Part shown: one piece after another, positions 6,772-12,069 of the stretch
How positions within the stretch are numbered: the stretch's first letter is position 1
Layout of the letters: every line of letters starts with the position of its first letter
Notes under the pieces: model-generated
The model's database searches: none
Seen by the model: the letters and a program-made list of their open reading frames with translations, nothing else
What the model was told of the DNA's origin: nothing
NCBI GenBank assembly: GCA_011620705.1
Contig: WOYR01000164.1
Coordinates: 1-12,069 of the forward strand
Length of the DNA stretch: 12,069 nucleotides
Direction: 5' to 3'
From: Microbacteriaceae bacterium
GTDB taxonomy: Bacteria > Actinomycetota > Actinomycetes > Actinomycetales > Microbacteriaceae
Position numbers and translations under genes: made by a program

Positions 6772-8379
6772 ATGGCGACATTCGTCGACCAGGTGACGCT
6801 CCACCTGCGCGCCGGGCACGGCGGCAACGGCTGCGTCTCGGTCAGGCGCGAGAAGTTCAAGCCCCTGGCGGGCCCCGACGGCGGCAACGGCGGGCACGGC
6901 GGCGACATCATCCTGGTGGCTGATCCCCAGGTGACCACTCTGCTCGGCTACCACCGCGCCCCGCACCGCGCGAGCGGCAACGGCGGCCCCGGCATGGGCG
7001 ACCACCGCAGCGGGTACTCCGGCGAGGCCCTGGTCCTTCCGGTCCCGGTCGGCACCGTGGTGTCGTCGGCCGACGGCGAGCAGCTCATCGACTTGGATCG
7101 GCCCGGGCTCGAGTTCGTGGTCGCGCCCGGCGGTCAGGGCGGCCTCGGCAACGCCGCGCTCGCGACCACGAAGCGCAAGGCGCCCGGCTTCGCGCTGCTC
7201 GGCACCGAGGGCTGGGAGGGCGATGTCCGGCTCGAGCTGAAGACGGTGGCGGATGTGGCGCTCGTCGGGTATCCCAGCGCCGGCAAGTCCAGCCTGGTGG
7301 CGGCCATGAGCGCGGCGAAGCCCAAGATCGCGGACTACCCGTTCACGACCCTGCACCCCAACCTCGGAGTCGTGGAGTCGGGGCGGGGCGGAGGCGACAC
7401 GGTCCGCTACACGATCGCCGACGTCCCGGGGCTGATCGAGGGCGCGAGCGAGGGCAAGGGTCTCGGGCTGGAGTTCCTCCGCCACGTCGAGCGATGCAGC
7501 GCCCTGCTCCACGTGCTCGACTGCGGCACGCTGGACCCCGGTCGCGACCCGATCAGCGACCTCGACGTGATCCTGGCCGAGTTGGCCGCGTACCCGGTGC
7601 CGGATGGTCAGACGCCGCTGCTGGAACGTCCCCAGTTGGTCGCGCTCAACAAGATCGACGTCCCGGACGCGCGCGAGTTGGCCGACTTCGTGAAGCCGAC
7701 CCTCGAGGCGCGCGGCTACCGGGTGTTCGAGATCTCGGCAGTGAGCCGCGAAGGGCTGCGCGAACTGTCGTTCGCGCTGGCCGACGTCGTGGAGGCCGAC
7801 CGTGCCGTGAAGGCGGCCGTTCCGGTCCAGCAGCGGATCGTCATCCGCCCCAAGGCGGTGAACGAGGCCGAGTTCGTCGTCAAGGTCGAGGGCGGCGCCG
7901 AGCCGCTGTACCGGATCATCGGCGCCAAGCCGGAGCGATGGCTGCAGCAGACCGACTTCACCAACGACGAGGCAGTCGGCTTCTTCGCCGACCGCCTGGC
8001 CAAGCTGGGAGTCGAGGACGAGCTGTTCAAGGCGGGCGCCGTTCCCGGCTCGACGGTGATGATCGGCGCAGGTGCCGGCGTGGTCTTCGACTGGGAGCCG
8101 ACGCTCACCTCGGCTGCCGAACTGATCACCAGCCCCCGAGGCACCGACGCCCGCTTCGACGACAACCGTCGCGCGACCCGCGGCCAGCGCCGCGAGGAGT
8201 ACTTCGAGCGGATGGATGCCAAAGCCGCCGCCCGTGCCGAACTCGCCGCCGAGCGGGAGGCCGGCATCTGGACCGAGGACGCAGGCACCTGGGACGCGGC
8301 AGATCGGGACACGGCAGACCGGGGCGCGGCAGACCGGGGCGCGGCAGATCGGGATCGGGCAGATCGGGGCGCTGAATGA
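6772..8379 (+). CDS. obgE: GTPase Obg
   Basis: Essential GTPase acting in 50S assembly and growth/stress control. The 535 residues hold the Gly-rich Obg fold (1 to about 158), a G domain with G1 GYPSAGKS (166-173), Thr192-193 of G2, G3 DVPG (217-220), G4 NKID (293-296) and G5 SAV (322-324), then the OCT domain (about 358-440) common in actinobacterial Obg. Residues 441-535 form a charged tail ending in five 5-residue repeats of the form AADRG/AADRD. A perfect AGGAGG at 6758-6763 lies 8 nt before the ATG. The stop overlaps the proB start by 4 bp (ATGA), implying translational coupling. Confidence 0.97.
   Translation: MATFVDQVTLHLRAGHGGNGCVSVRREKFKPLAGPDGGNGGHGGDIILVADPQVTTLLGYHRAPHRASGNGGPGMGDHRSGYSGEALVLPVPVGTVVSSADGEQLIDLDRPGLEFVVAPGGQGGLGNAALATTKRKAPGFALLGTEGWEGDVRLELKTVADVALVGYPSAGKSSLVAAMSAAKPKIADYPFTTLHPNLGVVESGRGGGDTVRYTIADVPGLIEGASEGKGLGLEFLRHVERCSALLHVLDCGTLDPGRDPISDLDVILAELAAYPVPDGQTPLLERPQLVALNKIDVPDARELADFVKPTLEARGYRVFEISAVSREGLRELSFALADVVEADRAVKAAVPVQQRIVIRPKAVNEAEFVVKVEGGAEPLYRIIGAKPERWLQQTDFTNDEAVGFFADRLAKLGVEDELFKAGAVPGSTVMIGAGAGVVFDWEPTLTSAAELITSPRGTDARFDDNRRATRGQRREEYFERMDAKAAARAELAAEREAGIWTEDAGTWDAADRDTADRGAADRGAADRDRADRGAE
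8296..8370 (+). repeat. Five 15-bp tandem repeats in the obg 3' end
   Basis: Five imperfect copies of a 15-bp unit, consensus GCGGCAGAYCGGGGC, run from 8296 to 8370 in frame, encoding AADRD, TADRG, AADRG, AADRD, RADRG. They end three codons before the obg stop. A change in copy number would alter the tail by five residues without a frameshift. Confidence 0.9.
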
Positions 8380-9173
8380 CCGGCGCATCGGCCGCCGCCC
8401 TTCGCCAGGAGGTTGTCGGCGCCAAACGCATCGTCGTGAAGGTCGGCTCGTCGTCGGTCTCGGGCGACAAGGTGGGGCAGATCGAGCCGCTCGTCGATGC
8501 CTTGGCGGCCGCCCACGCCCGCGGCGCGGAGGTGGTGCTGGTGTCGTCGGGAGCGATCGCGACAGCGATCTCGTTCCTGCAGCTCGAGGGGCGCCCGACC
8601 GACCTCGCCACCCAGCAGGCCGCGGCAGCCGTCGGCCAGAACGTGCTGATGTGGCGCTATCAGACCAGCCTCGACCGCTACAAGATCCTCGCAGGGCAGG
8701 TTCTGCTCACGGCGGGCGATCTCGAGAACCCGACGCACCGCAGCAACGCGCAACGCGCGATGGAGCGGTTGCTCGGCCTGCGCATCCTGCCGATCGTGAA
8801 CGAGAACGATACGGTCGCCACGCATGAGATCCGGTTCGGCGACAACGACCGGCTCGCGGCCATGGTCAGCGAGCTGATCGGTGCGGAGCTGCTCGTGCTG
8901 CTCAGCGACGTGGACGCCCTCTACACGCGCCCGCCGCACGAGCCGGGCGCCCGCCCGATCGCACGGGTTCCTTTCAGCGACGACCTCTCGGGGGTCGAAC
9001 TGGGCGACATCGGCGCGGCCGGTGTCGGAACCGGTGGCGCCGGCACCAAGATCGCGGCGGCGAAGCTGGCGGCGGCCGCCGGCACGCCCGTGCTGCTGGC
9101 GTCGACGGGCAATGTCGCGGCCGCTCTGGCCGGCGAGGTCACGGGGACGTGGTTCGAGGCTCGCACGGGCTGA
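8376..9173 (+). CDS. proB: Glutamate 5-kinase (short form without PUA domain)
   Basis: Phosphorylates glutamate to glutamyl-5-phosphate, the first step of proline synthesis. The 265 residues form the amino-acid-kinase fold: IVVKVGSSSV (19-28), LVSSGAIA, the substrate-binding NENDTVATHEIRFGDND and the nucleotide-site GTGGAGTK. The protein stops at the end of the kinase domain, lacking the roughly 100-residue PUA domain of E. coli ProB; shorter forms occur in other bacteria, so this is not evidence of damage. The ATG overlaps the obg TGA; only a weak GGGG precedes it, so it probably depends on coupled translation. proA does not follow directly. Converges with the HNH gene, 21 bp between stops. 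Confidence 0.95.
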   Translation: MTGASAAALRQEVVGAKRIVVKVGSSSVSGDKVGQIEPLVDALAAAHARGAEVVLVSSGAIATAISFLQLEGRPTDLATQQAAAAVGQNVLMWRYQTSLDRYKILAGQVLLTAGDLENPTHRSNAQRAMERLLGLRILPIVNENDTVATHEIRFGDNDRLAAMVSELIGAELLVLLSDVDALYTRPPHEPGARPIARVPFSDDLSGVELGDIGAAGVGTGGAGTKIAAAKLAAAAGTPVLLASTGNVAAALAGEVTGTWFEARTG

Positions 9174-9194
9174 ATGGACAGTCGCCCGCAAGGC

Positions 9195-10502
9195 TCACCC
9201 GGCCAGCTGACGCACGAGCGGGCTTCGGCTCGGCATCGGGATCCGCGTCTGCGCGGGGTCGAGAGTTCGCGGAGGCACCAGGGAGTATTCGGACCCCTCG
9301 CGTATCACCCGCCATCCGTTGTTGTGGACCAGCAGATGGTGATATCGGCAGAGGAGCACCCCGTCGGCGATGTCGGTTCTGCCGCGGTCGCGTTTCCATT
9401 CGTTGATGTGGTGGGCTTCGCACCACGAGGGAGGGCGATCGCAATCAGGGTGGCGGCATCCACCATCTCGTACCCCGAGCGCGAGCCGCTGCCGCGTGGT
9501 GTAAAGGCGCTGCTCGCGGCCGACATCGATCGCCTGACCGGTGGAGTCGAAGATCACCGGCACCATCCCTGAAGAGCAGGCGTGCCGTTCGGCCGTGTGG
9601 ATGCTGACCGCCTCGGTCTCGCCCTCGATGCGGGCCGATCCGGACCGGCGACGCAGGTCCCTCTCCGGGACGATGACACGGACGGCCGGCTGACGCCTTC
9701 CGAGAATGCTCGGGTCGGCGGCCGCGCCGACCCGGACGAGGTCGACGAGCGCGTCGACGGCGATCTGCTCGGTCGTGCGCTCATCTCGGACCAGCGTCGC
9801 TGCGCGCGCCATGTCGTCCGGGTCGACGAATCGCGGCCCGCCTCGGCGGGGCGAGGTCGCGGAATCGTAGGCGGAGACGACGATCGCCGCGGACTCCGGA
9901 TCGAGAAGGGCGTGAAGACGTGTCATGCCGTCCGACTGCTTCGTGATCTTGAGGAACCGCCGTGCGCGCAGTGCGGCCTCCCGATCGGCGACATGCTCCT
10001 CGTCGAGCATCGCCCGGTGCTCACGCGCCCGGACGGCGAGCTTCTCGACCGTGAGGGTACCGGCGTGACTCAGCAGATCCTCTGCAGCACCGGCGAGGTC
10101 ACTCGATGACACGGTGTCGTCGGCCGAGCCCAGACCGGCGCGGATCACCTCGGCCGCTTCGAGCGAGAGTTCGCCGGACTCAACAGCCGATCCGACGGCA
10201 TCAAGAGGCGAGGGCGCGGCCATCAACTCTCCGACCCGCACCATGGTCTGCGCCTCCCGCGATGTGGAGCCGGTGACCTGCTGCACCAGGTTCTCGGCGG
10301 TGCGGGCGCCGAGTCGCTGAGCGAGCCCCTCATAGCCGAGGTCGCGCCGCGAGCGGTACGCCACCTCCGCCGCGACGATGGCGGCTTGAGCGTCGATGCG
10401 TCGGCGTTCAGCAGCGAGGTCGCGTTGTGTCGCCAGCAGCACCTCGTCGGAGTAGCTGCGCACCACTGTCGCGCTCAGCGGCGAGGGCGGGGCCTGGGTC
10501 AT
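9195..10502 (-). CDS. DUF222 / HNH endonuclease signature protein (13E12-like)
   Basis: A 435-residue protein with an N-terminal, mostly helical DUF222 region (about 1-330) and a C-terminal HNH domain. In the latter, Cys349, Cys354, Cys361, His364-His365, Asp380, Cys385 and His388-His389 form the expected HNH/zinc pattern; the central position is Asp380 rather than Asn, which other members of the family also show. Such genes are numerous and variable in Microbacteriaceae and mycobacteria (13E12 repeat family); nuclease activity is inferred, not established. The start is ATG at 10502, with no Shine-Dalgarno and a weak -10 (GAACAT) 6 nt upstream. A LexA box lies just before it, so DNA-damage induction is likely. 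Convergent with proB. Confidence 0.9.
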   Translation of the reverse strand: MTQAPPSPLSATVVRSYSDEVLLATQRDLAAERRRIDAQAAIVAAEVAYRSRRDLGYEGLAQRLGARTAENLVQQVTGSTSREAQTMVRVGELMAAPSPLDAVGSAVESGELSLEAAEVIRAGLGSADDTVSSSDLAGAAEDLLSHAGTLTVEKLAVRAREHRAMLDEEHVADREAALRARRFLKITKQSDGMTRLHALLDPESAAIVVSAYDSATSPRRGGPRFVDPDDMARAATLVRDERTTEQIAVDALVDLVRVGAAADPSILGRRQPAVRVIVPERDLRRRSGSARIEGETEAVSIHTAERHACSSGMVPVIFDSTGQAIDVGREQRLYTTRQRLALGVRDGGCRHPDCDRPPSWCEAHHINEWKRDRGRTDIADGVLLCRYHHLLVHNNGWRVIREGSEYSLVPPRTLDPAQTRIPMPSRSPLVRQLAG

Positions 10503-10508
10503 GCATCC

Positions 10509-10537
10509 ATGTTCTCATTCGAAGATATGTTCGACAA
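10509..10537 (-). promoter_or_regulatory. Putative promoter of the HNH gene overlapping the SOS box
   Basis: Minus-strand TTGTCG (10532-10537) and GAACAT (10509-10514) are 17 bp apart. The -10 is weak, but keeps the A and final T and lies 6 nt before the ATG at 10502, suggesting a leaderless mRNA. The LexA box covers the spacer and part of the -35. Confidence 0.4.
10519..10534. promoter_or_regulatory. LexA-binding site (SOS box)
   Basis: TCGAAGATATGTTCGA differs at one of 16 positions from the palindrome TCGAACATATGTTCGA, which fits the mycobacterial/actinobacterial SOS box (TCGAAC-N4-GTTCGA). It lies 17-32 bp upstream of the HNH start codon, between the putative -35 and -10, where LexA would block RNA polymerase. 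Confidence 0.85.
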
Positions 10538-10680
10538 GAGGGTCCGGGACATTGGTCGAGAGATTCTTGAATTCGGGGCTGTGGAGGAAAGGGCGTGGGG
10601 GTGACGTGGGGGACAGGCGTGGGGAGAGGTGCCGACAGGAAACCCGGCGAATCGGCGCTCAACCGGCCGCCTCATCCGCG
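10535..10680. other. Intergenic stretch between HNH and MFS genes
   Basis: No convincing gene or clear terminator. Part of it is a GT-rich run (about 10586-10630) on the plus strand with several GGGG tracts. The MFS stop is at 10681. Confidence 0.6.
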
Positions 10681-11910
10681 TCATCCGCCTCCGCGCCCGT
10701 TCCACGACGACGACCCTTCTCGCAGCGCCGACGGCACCAGTGGCACCGCGATCGCCGGCGCCACGGCGACCAGTGCGAACGCCGCCGCGTATCCGACCGC
10801 CCCGATGAGCGCCCCGACCGCAGGCGCCACGATCGCCGCGGCCAGGAATTGTCCGGTGTTCTGCGCTCCGAGCGCCCGACCCGACCAGTGCGGACCGGCG
10901 AACTCGGCGACCGCGGTGAAGGCGAGTCCGTTGTCCGCGACGCTGACGCAGCTGGCGATCACATAGCAGGCAGCCGCAGCGATCCCGAGCTCGAGCGCGC
11001 CAGACGCGGCGGTGAGCAGCAGGAGAACGATGCCGACGATCGCGACCCAGCGCAACGGGCGCAGCCGGCTCCCGAGGCGGTCGCTCAGGATGCCGATGCC
11101 GACCCGCCCGCCCGCGCCGAGGAGCTGCGCGACGGCCACGACGATCCCAGCAGCCGGCGCCGGCCAGTGCAGCTCGGCGATGAACCAGACCAGTCCGAAG
11201 GTGGAGAGGGTGAACTGCGGGACGACGAGCAGGATCGAGACCAGATGGATGCGCAGCAGCGTGCCGTCGCGGCAGTAGGGGCTGTCGCTCACCCCCTCGA
11301 CGCGCAGGCGCTGCGGTCGCGCAGGATCCACGATGAACAGCGCGCAGGCGGCAGCGCTCACCGCCACCAGGACCGCGCCGAAGATCATGGCGGGCGCGAG
11401 CGATCCTGCGGCGACCAGCGGCGGGATCGCCAGGGCCGCCACCGCGACGCCGAGCGGCTGGCAGCTCTGCCGGATGCCCATCGCCAGTCCGCGCCGTTCC
11501 CTCGGGAACCAGCCGACGACGACCCGCCCGCTTGCTGCATTGGTGGAGGCAGCGCCGATGCCGGCGGCGACCAGGAGAAGGCCGAGCGCGAGGTAGCCGC
11601 TCACGAAGCCGGCGGCGACGACCGCGACCGCGGTGACGAGCAGCCCGGCGACGAGCACCCGCCGCTCGCCCCAGCGGTCCGTCGCCGCACCCCAGGCCAC
11701 CAGGGCGAGCACCATGCCGAGGTTCGGCGCCGCGGCGAGCAGCCCGGCCTGAGCGAGGCTGAGCCCGCGCACGGAGTGCAGCAGAGGGATGAGGAACACC
11801 GGGGTCGAGACCACGACGGTGGTGGAGGCTTGCGCGAGCACGCCCACCGCGAGCATGAGCCACGGGCGCGGCGTGCGCAGGCCGGATGCGGGGCTGACGG
11901 TGGTCGTCAT
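10681..11910 (-). CDS. Major facilitator superfamily transporter
   Basis: A 409-residue integral membrane protein with about 12 hydrophobic segments in two halves. Motif A-like loops are WGAATDRWGERR after the second segment and GILSDRLGSRLRP in the second half; RRGLAMGIRQ lies between segments of the first half. Substrate cannot be assigned; the overall look is of a small-molecule/drug or anion exporter type, and no neighbouring pathway gives a clue. The start is ATG at 11910 (MTTTVSPASG); the in-frame extension to 11997 would run through the promoter of the divergent gene. There is no Shine-Dalgarno; TACGCT sits 6 nt upstream. Divergent from the partial gene at 11946, with 35 bp between the two start codons. 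Confidence 0.88.
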   Translation of the reverse strand: MTTTVSPASGLRTPRPWLMLAVGVLAQASTTVVVSTPVFLIPLLHSVRGLSLAQAGLLAAAPNLGMVLALVAWGAATDRWGERRVLVAGLLVTAVAVVAAGFVSGYLALGLLLVAAGIGAASTNAASGRVVVGWFPRERRGLAMGIRQSCQPLGVAVAALAIPPLVAAGSLAPAMIFGAVLVAVSAAACALFIVDPARPQRLRVEGVSDSPYCRDGTLLRIHLVSILLVVPQFTLSTFGLVWFIAELHWPAPAAGIVVAVAQLLGAGGRVGIGILSDRLGSRLRPLRWVAIVGIVLLLLTAASGALELGIAAAACYVIASCVSVADNGLAFTAVAEFAGPHWSGRALGAQNTGQFLAAAIVAPAVGALIGAVGYAAAFALVAVAPAIAVPLVPSALREGSSSWNGRGGG

Positions 11911-11916
11911 CGGTCC

Positions 11917-11939
11917 AGCGTACGAGCCGCGGGTAGACT
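11917..11939. promoter_or_regulatory. Divergent -10 boxes for the MFS gene and the 11946 gene
   Basis: On the minus strand TACGCT (11917-11922) ends 6 nt before the MFS ATG at 11910; on the plus strand TAGACT (11934-11939) ends 6 nt before the ATG at 11946. Both fit TAnnnT and predict leaderless mRNAs. Each promoter's -35 region would fall inside or near the other gene, so mutual interference is possible. Confidence 0.5.
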
Positions 11940-11945
11940 CCCCGC

Positions 11946-12069
11946 ATGGCCGAGACCGCCGCTCCTGCACCCCGTACCGCCGAGACCCTCGTCGCACCGC
12001 AGCCCCGCGACAAGCAGCGTCTCGACGACAAGCAGCGTCTCGACGACAAGCAGCCGCTCGACGACAAGC
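11946..12069 (+). CDS. 5' end of an unidentified gene with tandem repeats (cut by window end)
   Basis: An open frame of at least 41 codons starting MAETAAPAPRTAETL continues past the window. Residues from about 22 on are repeats of DKQRLD (the third copy reads DKQPLD), a highly charged, probably disordered or helical N-terminal segment. Family and function cannot be told from this part. The reading is supported by TAGACT 6 nt before the ATG, the same spacing as in its neighbours, and by high third-position G/C. No Shine-Dalgarno. Confidence 0.6.
   Translation, partial: MAETAAPAPRTAETLVAPQPRDKQRLDDKQRLDDKQPLDDK
12009..12069 (+). repeat. 18-bp tandem repeats, 3.4 copies to window end
   Basis: The 18-bp unit GACAAGCAGCGTCTCGAC is repeated identically at 12009-12026 and 12027-12044, with one change at 12045-12062, and a fourth copy begins at 12063. 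It is in frame and encodes DKQRLD. The array runs beyond the window, so its length is unknown. Confidence 0.9.

Noticed and set aside
8296..8370. Tandem repeats as a CRISPR array
   Set aside because: The units are directly adjacent with no spacers and are in frame within obg. The same holds for the 12009-12069 array.
6400..8388. 662-codon open frame antisense to obg
   Set aside because: Shadow of obg and rpmA; its low-complexity repeats mirror the obg tandem repeat.
9365..9534. HNH domain judged dead because Asn is replaced by Asp380
   Set aside because: From memory, other 13E12/DUF222 members also have Asp at this position, and all cysteines and histidines are kept, so the change is not evidence of inactivation.
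9174..9572. Plus-strand frame starting right at the proB stop (TGAATGG)
   Set aside because: Looks like a coupled gene, but it is antisense to the HNH domain, whose motifs are clear; the product has no recognisable features.

Overview
The window looks like the chromosome of a high-GC actinomycete, most likely a member of the Microbacteriaceae. The evidence is very strong G/C third-position bias, GTG starts, the core block rne - rplU - rpmA - obg - proB, a DsbA/VKOR oxidative-folding pair, and a DUF222/13E12-type HNH nuclease with an actinobacterial LexA box. The assignment is by inference from gene content only. No mobile element, CRISPR array, tRNA or rRNA is visible.

Layout. 1-459: ndk (+). 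470-1998: a minus-strand pair, VKOR then a membrane-anchored DsbA-like protein, converging on ndk. 1999-2329: a divergent promoter region followed by a leader of about 264 nt with several hairpins, then rne (RNase E/G, 2330-4783, +). 4817-5104: a small DUF4031 gene (-). 5274-5972: a nitroreductase (+). 5994-9173: the rplU-rpmA-obg-proB block (+), with a strong UUCG hairpin between rpmA and obg and an ATGA overlap between obg and proB. 9195-10502: a DUF222-HNH gene (-). 10681-11910: an MFS transporter (-). 11946 onward: the start of an unidentified gene (+) with 18-bp tandem repeats, cut by the window end.

How the genes work together. VKOR re-oxidises DsbA, which forms disulfides in exported proteins. 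rplU and rpmA encode 50S proteins bL21 and bL27, Obg acts in 50S assembly and growth control, RNase E processes rRNA and mRNA, and ndk supplies NTPs and dNTPs. proB starts proline synthesis, but its usual partner proA is not adjacent: the next gene downstream is the convergent HNH gene.

The window is mostly ordinary housekeeping DNA. The non-routine signals are: (1) a near-perfect LexA/SOS box in the promoter of the HNH gene; (2) a repeated start-site geometry in which a -10-like hexamer sits exactly 6 nt before the start codon of at least five genes lacking a Shine-Dalgarno, implying leaderless mRNAs; (3) a long rne leader whose predicted RNA begins with a stable hairpin; (4) in-frame tandem repeats in the Obg tail and in the last, truncated gene. 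I did not find a clear undescribed multi-gene system.
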